Assembly: GCF_014650915.1 (NCBI RefSeq)
Contig: NZ_BMVW01000016.1
Location: 62,001 to 126,000 of the forward strand
Length of the DNA stretch: 64,000 nucleotides
Origin: Streptomyces poonensis
Lineage (GTDB): Bacteria; Actinomycetota; Actinomycetes; Streptomycetales; Streptomycetaceae
Reading direction: 5' to 3'
The notes beneath the pieces were generated by a model. It was not told the DNA's origin, ran no database searches, and worked only from the letters and a program-made list of their open reading frames with translations. Positions 18,717 to 25,877 of the stretch are shown piece by piece; within the stretch, counting starts at the first letter, position 1, and the number at the start of each line of letters is the position of its first letter. The position numbers were made by a program, and so were the translations under genes.

Positions 18717-19190
18717 TCAACGCGAGGCACCCTTCGGCCACAGGACGGTGACGGGGACGCCGACGCGACGTGCGTAGGCGACGACGTCCGCGGTGCCGCC
18801 GTAGCCGCGGGCGGGGAGGCCGTCCCAGACGGCGAGGACTTCGTCGGAGAGGCCGACAAGGAGCTCGCTTCCGGCCTGATGAGCTTCGGAGGTGGATGCG
18901 GTCATGCCGGTTTTGTGAACCTCGTCCGCGCGGTTGAGCAACTCGTCGTACACAGGATGGTGGTCCGGAGGGGGCCCGTCGCGGTACTCGGTGGCGGGAA
19001 TGACGACTTCGAGGCGGGCACGGACGCCGAGGGCCATACGGGCCCACCATGAGTCGGGTCCGTCGGCGATGCAGCTGATGGCGGTCAGGTCTCGCGGATC
19101 GTAGGCCTTGAGCTGTTCGGTCAGCAGGTCCTGGACTCGAACGGCGACCTCGGTAGGCAGGCCGCGATGGCCGGTGATTCCCACACGCAT
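18717..19190 (-). CDS. SLOG/Rossmann-like nucleotide-binding protein, hypothetical
   Basis: A 157-residue protein beginning MRVGITGHRGL, with an ISCIADGPDSWWARMAL helix and a closing GGTADVVAYARRVGVPVTVL strand-helix-strand. This order (G-x-TGHR at the start, conserved GG-T-x-V-x-A-x-x-x-G at the end) resembles SLOG-type nucleotide or nucleotide-sugar binding folds such as those in DprA and LOG proteins. In Streptomyces such genes commonly follow an XRE regulator gene, and a remnant of one lies immediately upstream here. Function is unknown; binding of a small nucleotide signal is an inference from the fold. Confidence 0.65.
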   Translation of the reverse strand: MRVGITGHRGLPTEVAVRVQDLLTEQLKAYDPRDLTAISCIADGPDSWWARMALGVRARLEVVIPATEYRDGPPPDHHPVYDELLNRADEVHKTGMTASTSEAHQAGSELLVGLSDEVLAVWDGLPARGYGGTADVVAYARRVGVPVTVLWPKGASR

Positions 19191-19202
19191 TGTCAGTGAT
19201 CC

Positions 19203-19500
19203 TTACAGGTATGAGGAGTGGATCAGGTCGTCGAATTTCCTCACCGCAGCGGACCGATGGGCGCCTGTGCAGGCGCTGCGGAAGCGGCGGGCCTTGTCCA
19301 CGATCTTTCCTGAGCGCAGCCGGATGCCTTCTGCGAGGGCGCCGTTCGCGGTGCGGAAGGCTTCGTCGGTGTCGCCTGCTCGCAGGTCCCTGATCGCGAG
19401 ATACAGGTGGAGCAGTACGCGCTGTTTGTCGTGCGAACTGCTCAAGGTATCCGTACGTGCTGCTGCATAGCCGGTGGAAGCGTCTGTTGTGAGCCGGAAC
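19203..19500 (-). pseudogene. C-terminal remnant of an XRE-type regulator with TPR-like tail
   Basis: The readable part (DKQRVLLHLYLAIRDLRAGD, then AFRTANGALAEGIRLRSGK, ending in VRKFDDLIHSSYL) matches the C-terminal helical region of Streptomyces XRE regulators that precede SLOG-like genes. The helix-turn-helix and most of the helical repeats are missing. The fragment abuts, head to head, the 5'-truncated ATPase remnant on the other strand, which suggests one deletion removed both 5' ends. The upper boundary is approximate. Confidence 0.6.
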
Positions 19501-19527
19501 TCCGATCCCGCGCTGAGCAATGGTGGA

Positions 19528-19704
19528 CTCGTCATTGAGGTCTCGGACGAGAGTCCCTGCGCCTTGCCGACGTTTCCCGGCGCACCGCCCGCTGACGATG
19601 TCGAATCAGGAAGGGGCCTCTTCCTCGTTCAGGCGCTGTGTTCGGATATTTCCGTTGAGTGCCGTGAGCGTCATAAGACGGTGCGTGCTCTCCTGGAGAA
19701 GTGA
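19528..19704 (+). pseudogene. C-terminal remnant of an RsbW-like ATP-binding protein
   Basis: The segment LVIEVSDESP, then SGRGLFLVQALCSDISVE, then KTVRALLEK corresponds to the C-terminal half of a GHKL ATPase like that at 1009. The G-box is present but the N-box half is gone. A short ATG frame exists upstream at 19474, but it begins in sequence belonging to the other remnant, so a functional product is unlikely. Confidence 0.7.
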
Positions 19705-19975
19705 ACGATGCCAGAGAAACCGAAGGACTCGGAGCACGGCATGGACAACGTTGTGCGGGGGACTGGCTGCGGAGCAGGCGTTGGAGTTGGTAAGGCTCAA
19801 GGCTGTCCCGTAACTGATCTTCGGCAGGCAACTACGCGCCAGGGGTGCGTCGTTCTCGTGGCCTGTTCGGTTTGATCACCTGGTGTCCGATCCGGATCAG
19901 GTTTCGGCGGGGTTGGGTCGACATCTCGGCGGCATGGGGATCCACCTGGGGAAAGGGGCAGCGGGGCACCCTTGG

Positions 19976-19987
19976 TAGGGTGCGCCG
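19976..19987 (+). promoter_or_regulatory. -10 element of a leaderless transcript
   Basis: TAGGGT (19976-19981) followed by six bases and then the ATG at 19988 fits the actinobacterial leaderless pattern. No ribosome binding site is visible before this ATG. Confidence 0.55.
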
Positions 19988-20422
19988 ATGTCAACGATCA
20001 AGCAGTTCCAAGTGACCTTCGACTGCGCGGAACCTGCGCGCCTCGCCGCTTTCTGGTGTGAGGTGCTGGGGTACGTCGTACCGACGGTCCCGGAGGGCTT
20101 TGCCACGTGGGAGGAGTACCACCGCTCGCTGCCGCCCGAGGAGCAGGTGATCTACTTCGCGTGCACTGATCCCTCGGGTGTGGGTCCGCGCCTGCTCTTC
20201 CAGCGAGTTCCCGAAGGCAAGGTCGTCAAGAACCGGCTGCATCTCGATGTGCGGGCCGGTATCGGGCTCGTGGGTGAGGAGCGCCTTGCCACACTCGAGG
20301 CCGAGTGCGCACGACTGGTCGGGCTCGGCGCGGTACATGTGCGAACGATGCGTGCCGACGGCGAGAACGAGTCCTGCATTGTGATGCAGGACATTGAGGG
20401 CAACGAGTTCTGCCTCGACTGA
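19988..20422 (+). CDS. VOC (glyoxalase/bleomycin-resistance fold) family protein
   Basis: A 144-residue protein that begins IKQFQVTFDCAEPARLAAFW, the first beta-alpha unit of the vicinal-oxygen-chelate fold, and ends NESCIVMQDIEGNEFCLD, the usual closing strand with its metal-ligand-position Glu. KNRLHLDVRAG supplies the central His strand. Family members include metal-dependent lyases, dioxygenases and drug-binding proteins; the substrate cannot be told. The gene appears leaderless. It lies between the putative left IS end and the transposase stop, so it may travel with the element. Confidence 0.75.
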   Translation: MSTIKQFQVTFDCAEPARLAAFWCEVLGYVVPTVPEGFATWEEYHRSLPPEEQVIYFACTDPSGVGPRLLFQRVPEGKVVKNRLHLDVRAGIGLVGEERLATLEAECARLVGLGAVHVRTMRADGENESCIVMQDIEGNEFCLD

Positions 20423-20490
20423 GTCTCCTCCGAGACTGCGAGGCGGGGAGCCGTCTCCGGTGGGCCTCTCAGATCCCGCATACGGCGCGG

Positions 20491-21267
20491 TCATCCCGTG
20501 AGAGCGAGGTCGTGCAGGCGGGCGACGCCGTGCATTGCGTGGCGCACGCCGTCGCCCCTCAGACGGCAGTCGCGCAGGATCTTCCAGGCCTTCATACGGG
20601 CGAAGGCATGCCCGACGCGGGCGGACCTGCTTGTGGGACTTGTTGTGGGCCTTTTCCAGTCAGGGAGATCCTCTCCCTTGCGGCGGCGGTGCGGCATCAC
20701 GAGCCCGGTTCCTGGGTAGCCGCCATCGGCGATGGTCATCGTGTTGCCGACGGTGGCCTTGGCGCCGGACTCCGCCCAGGCCAGGCAGTCGTTGCGATCG
20801 CCCGGCAGCGGCCGGCCGACCGCCACGACCAGGCGGGTGTCGGCGTCGATGACGACCTGGTGGTTGGTGGAACAGCGGTAGTTCTTCGACTGCTCGGCGA
20901 CCTTGTGGTCCCGGGTGGGCACCAGGGTGCCGTCCACGATCAGCACCGCGTCCTTGGCGAACCGCTGGCGGGGATGCAGCGCGAGCCTCGGGCCGATGTC
21001 GTCGATCACTCGGTCCGCGGCCGACTTCGACACCCCGAACAGCGGGGCCAGTCGCCGCATCGTCAAGTTCGTCCGCCAGTACGCGACGACCAGCGGCACC
21101 CGGTCCTCCAGCGACAGCTTCCACGGCCGCCTCCGGGCCGGGGCGTCGGCACCCTCACGAGGCAGATGTGTCACCAACTTGCTGAAGGCGCGCGGGCTCA
21201 GCCCGGTAAACGGGGCTGTCCAGGACGACTCGGACGCCGTGATCACACCTGACACGGTCAAGATCAT
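20491..21267 (-). pseudogene. IS5-family transposase (DDE_Tnp_4), catalytically inactivated
   Basis: A 258-codon frame with an N-terminal helix-turn-helix (MRRLAPLFGVSKSAADRVI) and a DDE nuclease core: first Asp in LIVDGTLVP, second Asp in TIADGGYPG. The third acidic residue, normally the Glu of ARVEHAFARMK, is Gly (ARVGHAFARMK, codon GGG). Just before it the protein reads KRPTTSPTSRS, while the +2 frame gives the canonical KAHNKSHKQVR; a one-base and a two-base deletion that compensate each other explain this. The frame is open but the product should not transpose. C-terminus (RLRGDGVRHAMHGVARLHDLAL) is normal. Confidence 0.85.
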
Positions 21268-21356
21268 CGCAGGGCAGGATCACTTACGGGACAGTCCTTC
21301 GCCGAACCGCTGGTCCCGGGCGTGTGAGTCGGGCGTGCCGACCTACGGTGACGGCC

Positions 21357-21566
21357 ATGACGGAAGAAGAGAAGCCGGGGGCGTCCGCCTGGGTGGGCTT
21401 CCGGGCCGGCAGGTACGCCTGCGGGTGTGCCCCTCATCTCCGTCCGCCTCCCGAAAAGGAGCCGAGTCACCTTGACGTGGGCCTGGCGGGCTTCGCGCTG
21501 CTTATCGTCGGCGGCACATGGCTGACCACGCGAAGCCGCCGCCGTGAGGACCGCGGGAGCACGTGA
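21357..21566 (+). CDS. Small hypothetical protein with one membrane span
   Basis: A 69-residue product from the ATG at 21357. The N-terminal half is soluble, and DVGLAGFALLIVGGTWLTT near residues 42-60 is a single membrane span followed by a basic tail. TACGGT with seven bases before the ATG suggests a leaderless start. I do not recognise a family. It lies just outside the right end of the IS-like element. Confidence 0.45.
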   Translation: MTEEEKPGASAWVGFRAGRYACGCAPHLRPPPEKEPSHLDVGLAGFALLIVGGTWLTTRSRRREDRGST

Positions 21567-21781
21567 CCCGCGGCACCGGCGGCAGAGCTCAGCGCGTCCC
21601 GACGTCGCGCGTGGTGCCGTCGGCCACGGCGAGGCCGGTGTCGCGCGGGCTTCCGCCGACGACACGGTTGCCGTCGTGGAGGACTTCGACCGCTGCGGCT
21701 TGAACAGCGGTTCCCGGCCGGAAACGTCGGCCGCAGGGACCCGGGGGCCCTGGAGTACAGGAACAGGTCGGGACCCGAGCC

Positions 21782-22510
21782 TCACCCGATACCACGCCGC
21801 CGCAATCGGATCGCCGGATCCCACACCTCGGCAGTCCTCCGAGGGTCGTCCGCGAGAATGCGCGCCGCGAACCGTCGTGCCTGCTCCTCGGCGGGTTCGT
21901 GCCAGGTGACCAGCAGCTCGTAGACGAAGTCGGCAGGACACCCTCGCGGATCGTCCGCGTCGCTGAAGAGCACTTCGACCGCCTCCGGCTCCTCGCGTCG
22001 AGGGGTCACACTCCCCAGGACGCAGTCCCACCGTGCGAACCAGCCGCTGTCCGCGAAGGTCTGTGTGAGCAGGCGGGCGACGGTATCGACCGGCTTCTCC
22101 CAGCTGTGGTCGGCCGCAGCTCGGGTCAGTTCGGCGTCGTACTGGGCTGCGTCGAAGTGGACGTCGGCAGGGACGGGCACCCGGATGTCGTTGGTGTTTC
22201 GCCAGGACGACCAGATCACTCGGTCGCCCCGGCGGCGAATCGTGACGAAGACGCCGCCGCAGCATCCGGTGAAGCAGTCATTGTTGGACAGCTCGACCTC
22301 TCGTGGTTCCTCCGTGGCCGTCAGCGGACGTTTCTCGGCGGGACCGGCCATCTCCCGGCGGCAGCAGCTCGACACCCCCTCCGGATGGATCTCCCACAGC
22401 ACATCCCGCCCGTCGATCAACGGGCGCACCTCTGCCCACTGCTCGATGGCCAGGGGGTGGGGGATGACGTGCCGGAGGCTGAGTCGGCTGATCGGTGGCT
22501 GGACGGTCAT
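21782..22510 (-). CDS. Conserved hypothetical protein, Cys-rich middle
   Basis: A 242-residue protein, not recognised as a named family. It begins with an approximately 30-residue stretch ending in AIEQWAEVRPLIDGRDVLWE, contains two CC motifs (SSCCRREM and DCFTGCCGGVFVTI) around residues 45-85 that could bind a metal, and continues as an alpha/beta region with conserved-looking Trp residues (VIWSSWRNT; DSGWFARWDCVLG). The composition is less GC-extreme than the flanking core genes. The ATG at 22510 has GGAGG almost adjacent to it, and a GATCAT six bases upstream could support a leaderless start instead. Confidence 0.6.
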   Translation of the reverse strand: MTVQPPISRLSLRHVIPHPLAIEQWAEVRPLIDGRDVLWEIHPEGVSSCCRREMAGPAEKRPLTATEEPREVELSNNDCFTGCCGGVFVTIRRRGDRVIWSSWRNTNDIRVPVPADVHFDAAQYDAELTRAAADHSWEKPVDTVARLLTQTFADSGWFARWDCVLGSVTPRREEPEAVEVLFSDADDPRGCPADFVYELLVTWHEPAEEQARRFAARILADDPRRTAEVWDPAIRLRRRGIG

Positions 22511-22600
22511 GCCTCCATGATCGGCCGTAGTGGAGCGCATCGACACCGAATTCAGGGACGGCCGTCCGAGGCTGTCGGCCGTCCTGCCTAAGCTGCGGTC

Positions 22601-23380
22601 ATGATCTCGCACACCTACCTCTCCGAACTGTTCTCGCTGGACGGCCGGGTCGCCGTCGTCACGGGCGGCAGTTCCGGCATCGGACGGGCCATCGCCGGGG
22701 CTCTCGCGCGCGCGGGAGCGAGCGTGGTGATCATCGCGCGCAGGGAGCCGGAACTGGCCGCCACGGTCGACGAACTGACGGCCGACGGTTGCCGCGCGGC
22801 CTGGGTGAGCGCCGACCTGAGCACCCGTGACGGCATACGCGCGGCGGCGGAGGAGGCGGCCGGGGCGTTCGGCGAACCCGACATCCTCGTCAACAGCGCG
22901 GGCATCAACCTGCGCCCGCCCATGGCCGAGCTGAGCGAGTCGGACTGGGACACCACGATGACGGTGAACCTGGAGGCGCCCTATCTGCTGGGGCAGCGGT
23001 TCGGGCCCGGCATGGCCGAGCGCGGCTTCGGACGCATCATCCACATCACCTCCCAGCAGGCACACCGGGCCTTCGTCCAGAGCGGCGCCTACGGGGTCTC
23101 CAAGGGGGCGCTGGAGTCGCTGGCCCGCTCCCAGGCCGAGGCATGGTCGCCCCACGGCGTCACCTGCAACACCCTGGTGCCCGGCTTCGTCATGACCCCG
23201 CTCAACGCCCGGCTGTCGTCCGACCCGGAGAAGGTGGCGGCCCTGGCCGCGCGCACGATGGTCGGCCGCAACGGCCTGGCCGAGGACTTCGCCGGGGCGG
23301 CGGTGTTCCTGGCGAGCGGGGCCTCCGGTTACGTGACCGGGCAGGCGATCTTCGTGGACGGCGGGTTCTCCGTGCACTGA
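22601..23380 (+). CDS. Short-chain dehydrogenase/reductase (classical SDR)
   Basis: A 259-residue classical SDR with all signatures: TGGSSGIGR cofactor turn (residues about 21-29), the NSAG motif near 103, catalytic Ser in ITSQQAH and Tyr-Lys in YGVSK, and the C-terminal VTGQAIFVDGGFSVH typical of gluconate 5-dehydrogenase/3-oxoacyl reductase-like members. The substrate is unknown. The start is probably leaderless: TAAGCT, six bases, ATG. A truncated copy of its 5' end lies at 18613, in the same orientation. Confidence 0.88.
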   Translation: MISHTYLSELFSLDGRVAVVTGGSSGIGRAIAGALARAGASVVIIARREPELAATVDELTADGCRAAWVSADLSTRDGIRAAAEEAAGAFGEPDILVNSAGINLRPPMAELSESDWDTTMTVNLEAPYLLGQRFGPGMAERGFGRIIHITSQQAHRAFVQSGAYGVSKGALESLARSQAEAWSPHGVTCNTLVPGFVMTPLNARLSSDPEKVAALAARTMVGRNGLAEDFAGAAVFLASGASGYVTGQAIFVDGGFSVH

Positions 23381-23517
23381 GCCTGACCACGGGCGACGCG
23401 GTGACCAGGCCGGGAAGCTCAGCTCCCGGAGGAGAACACGAGGAGAACATCCTCAGCGATGATTTTTTCTCGCCCGGAGAGTCTCCCCAGCATTGTCGAC
23501 AACCACGGGAGGGACAC

Positions 23518-24168
23518 ATGACTCAGTTACTGAGGGTCCAGAACTTCAACGTCTCGAGCGACGGAATCGGTGCCGGTGCCAGTGAGGACCAGAGCCTCAC
23601 GAACCCGTTCGGCCACGCCGACGCGGGGAGGCTGTTCACCTGGGCCGGCGCCACGGCGAGCTGGCCCATGCGCACCGATCCCGGGGGCAGCCGGGGTCTC
23701 GACGACTACTTCACTCGGGACTTCGCCCGCAACATCGGCGCCGAGATCATGGGCCGCAACAAGTTCGGGCCCCAGCGCGGCCCCTGGCAGGACCACGAGT
23801 GGCGTGGTTGGTGGGGCGACGAGCCCCCGTTCCGCACTCCGGTGTTCGTCATGACCCACCACAAGCGTCCGTCGTTCACGCTCTCCGACACCACGTTCCA
23901 CTTCGTCGACGGCGACCCGGCCACGGTCCTGGAACAGGCCCGGGGGGCGGCGCAGGGCAAGGACGTCCGACTCGGCGGCGGAGTCACCACCGTCCGGCAG
24001 TTCCTCGACGCCGACCTCGTCGACACCATGCATGTGGTGGTCTCACCGGTGAAACTCGGGTCCGGACTACGGCTCTGGGAGTCCCCCGACGAACTGCGCG
24101 ACCGCTTCCACCTGGAGGTCGTCCCCAGCCCGAGCGGCGTGACGCACCACCTGTTCTGGCGGAAGTGA
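23518..24168 (+). CDS. Dihydrofolate reductase-family (RibD C-terminal-like) protein
   Basis: A 216-residue protein of the RibD_C/DHFR superfamily. Features include LTNPFGHADAGRLFTW, a substrate-loop segment GRNKFGPQRG, then TPVFVMTHHKRPSF, and the nucleotide-binding VRLGGGVTTVRQFLDADLVD. These stand-alone proteins are frequent in actinobacteria and presumably NADPH-dependent reductases of unknown substrate. GGGAGGG lies five bases before the ATG at 23518. It follows the SDR gene by 137 bases in the same direction. Confidence 0.85.
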   Translation: MTQLLRVQNFNVSSDGIGAGASEDQSLTNPFGHADAGRLFTWAGATASWPMRTDPGGSRGLDDYFTRDFARNIGAEIMGRNKFGPQRGPWQDHEWRGWWGDEPPFRTPVFVMTHHKRPSFTLSDTTFHFVDGDPATVLEQARGAAQGKDVRLGGGVTTVRQFLDADLVDTMHVVVSPVKLGSGLRLWESPDELRDRFHLEVVPSPSGVTHHLFWRK

Positions 24169-24360
24169 CCGGTCCTCGGAGTGGTTCTGGTCAGCTGTCT
24201 GGCTCCTCGGGGCCACTTCGAGGTGGGCCGTCAGAACATCAGCGTCGGTGAGGGACCAGCGTGGTCGCGCCGTCCGTTGAATGAGTGACGGCCTTCTCCG
24301 CTGGTTCAAGGGCCCCCGCCGAGCCCCACTGCGGTTGCTACGGCGGGATCGGCCGGGCTG

Positions 24361-24792
24361 TCATGAGAACGCTGAAGATGATGACCGGGCCCGTCGGTGC
24401 AGGATCGCGCCGGCACAGGCCGCGACGATGGCAAGAGCTGCCAGCACACAGACGAGCATGTTGATCGACATGGGGATGTGCTCCATCGTTGCACCGTCGG
24501 AGTAGACGCAGGCGCTGCGGAGAGGCCAGTACTCCTGCTTGATGCTTGCCAAGTCGGCACCGGAAACGCTCCGGTTCCCGCACAACTCGGGGAAGGGCCC
24601 TCCCATGGTGACGGAGAACCAGCCGTAGCAGTACACGGCTGCTGCCGAAGAACCGAGGGTCAGAAGGAGAACTGAACAGAGTCTGGATGGGGACAGGGGC
24701 GGAACGTTCAGCATCAGAACAACGACCACGATGCCCGCCGCCGCAGTAGCCAGACTGATGAGAGCCAGCGCGCCCATCAACGGCATCACCAC
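24361..24792 (-). CDS. Hypothetical membrane protein
   Basis: A 143-residue protein with three or four membrane spans: about residues 7-27, 37-58 and 108-130, the last followed by a basic tail (HRRARSSSS). The loop between spans two and three is extracytoplasmic by the positive-inside rule and has a Cys pair (ELCGNRS; SACVYS) that could form a disulfide. A GTG at 24792 with an AAGGAGAGAGGG tract upstream is the likely start. No family recognised. Confidence 0.55.
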   Translation of the reverse strand: MVMPLMGALALISLATAAAGIVVVVLMLNVPPLSPSRLCSVLLLTLGSSAAAVYCYGWFSVTMGGPFPELCGNRSVSGADLASIKQEYWPLRSACVYSDGATMEHIPMSINMLVCVLAALAIVAACAGAILHRRARSSSSAFS

Positions 24793-25155
24793 TGTGCCCT
24801 CTCTCCTTCAGCTGGATGGAAGAGTCTGTTGATTCAGGTCATCGTGCCCCATCCGTGCCCCACACGTGTTCGACCGGGCGCCGGTGGTGGGTGCGGTCTC
24901 CAGGCCGAGAAGCGTTGGGCACCGCCGTGTGCCGGACAACCAGGAGCGCACCACAAGCGCACCGGATCGAGCGGTGAACAGCGGGGAAGCACATGAGAGC
25001 AACCGATCCCAGGGAGACTCCCTTGGTGCCGTCTGCGCAGCTCAGCGCCCGTATGGCCGTCAGATGATCGCAGCTCCTCCGAGTCGAGGGCCTGGATGTC
25101 AGACCCGGCTGCTACCTTCCACCGACCCGGAGAGACGAGAGGGAGACGAGGACTG
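24793..25155. other. Intergenic region, nothing identified except a short direct repeat
   Basis: About 360 bases without a gene I can support. GTGCCCCATCC and GTGCCCCACAC form a near-perfect adjacent direct repeat at 24844-24865. Short frames here lack starts with ribosome binding sites or recognisable motifs. Confidence 0.4.
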
Positions 25156-25599
25156 ATGGGTGCTTCGGATTGGGATTACTACGTGCCGTACCAGGAGGAC
25201 CTGAACGCTGCGCTGCAGCAGTTGCGGCGCGAGGTGTTCGAGGCGGGGGACTACTAGTGGGTCAACGGCGACACCTGGCGACCGGAGGACGACCGCGAAC
25301 CGCGGCCGCGGTCGCTGGAGGAACTGTGGGCGGACGAGTTGGTCCAGGAAGCCGGCACACACTCGATCCTGGACGTCTTCCGCGTCGTGGGGCCTGAGGA
25401 CACCCCGGACTACAACACCATAGAACCCGTGACGGCTGAGGAGGCCCGCGAGTTGCTGGGTACCGACAAGCTGACGCGTGCGCACGTCAAGGACTTCGAT
25501 GTCTTTCCCCGGTCACGGTGGATCGGAAGATGCGCGGTACTGCACGACGCCGAGGGCACCCCGCAGGAGATTCGCTTCTGGGGCCACTCGGGTGACTGA
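25156..25599 (+). pseudogene. Conserved hypothetical gene interrupted by an in-frame amber codon
   Basis: Read from the ATG at 25156, the frame gives a 33-codon acidic start (MGASDWDYYVPYQEDLNAAL...), then TAG at 25255-25257, then continues in the same frame for 113 codons to a TGA at 25599 (SLEELWADELVQEAGTHSIL; VTAEEARELLGTDKLTRAHV; EIRFWGHSGD). The halves join without a frame change and resemble a single small Streptomyces protein of unknown function. A substitution from TAC or TGG (normally Tyr or Trp after GDY) is the simplest cause. TAG is rare as a sense-interrupting codon, so sequencing error or readthrough are alternatives. Confidence 0.7.
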
Positions 25600-25694
25600 G
25601 TCGCAGGCTGAGCATGTAGGGGCCGACATCTGTACCTGTCGTCGACGAGGGCGTACACCAACACACCCAGACGCTCAACGCTGAGGTGCCGCGA

Positions 25695-25716
25695 GTTCGA
25701 GTCCTGCCGGGGCGCA
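25695..25716 (+). other. tRNA 3'-end-like fragment (possible att scar)
   Basis: GTTCGAGTCCTGCCGGGGCGCA resembles the T-loop, 3' T-stem and 3' acceptor strand of an actinobacterial tRNA (tRNA-Arg-like). The bases upstream do not form the matching 5' T-stem, D-arm or acceptor, so no complete tRNA is present. Such fragments typically mark attR of elements that integrate into tRNA 3' ends, and a strong terminator follows immediately. Confidence 0.45.
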
Positions 25717-25720
25717 GGCG

Positions 25721-25763
25721 GAAGGGCCGGCTCGGGAGGGAACTTCTCCCGAGCCGGCCCTTC
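25721..25763. terminator. Strong 18-bp hairpin terminator
   Basis: A perfect 18-bp stem (25721-25738 and 25746-25763) with the loop GGAACTT. It follows the tRNA-like fragment by four bases and could also terminate the GH16 gene transcribed toward it. Confidence 0.85.
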
Positions 25764-25877
25764 ACCATGTCCGATGACGTGCCGCACATGGGCCCGCGTC
25801 GCGACTCCGCACCGACCCGTCATGGAGCCCGCCGGCCGATGACAGCTCGCCGGGCACGGTCTCGGTGGGGGGCGGAG

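Larger units (their letters stand above)
19803..21294. mobile_element. Candidate IS5-type element with CTGTCCCGTAA ends and a passenger gene
   Basis: CTGTCCCGTAACTGATC at 19803-19819 and GATCACTTACGGGACAG at 21278-21294 are inverted copies with one mismatch in 17. The right copy lies just beyond the transposase start, where an IS5-type terminal repeat is expected. The left copy is about 690 bases beyond the transposase stop, with a VOC-family gene between. Either the element carries a passenger, or the left end belongs to another, lost IS copy. No target-site duplication is apparent. Confidence 0.5.

Noticed and set aside
18382..19050. Minus-strand 222-codon frame across the NACHT-WD40 3' end and SDR relic
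   Set aside because: It overlaps two better supported coding regions in other frames and has no domain features.
25255..25257. TAG encoding pyrrolysine
   Set aside because: Streptomyces are not known to use pyrrolysine and no pyl genes are seen; a nonsense mutation is simpler.
25640..25720. Complete tRNA gene
   Set aside because: Only the 3' T-arm/acceptor part matches; no D-arm, anticodon stem or 5' acceptor could be folded from the bases upstream.
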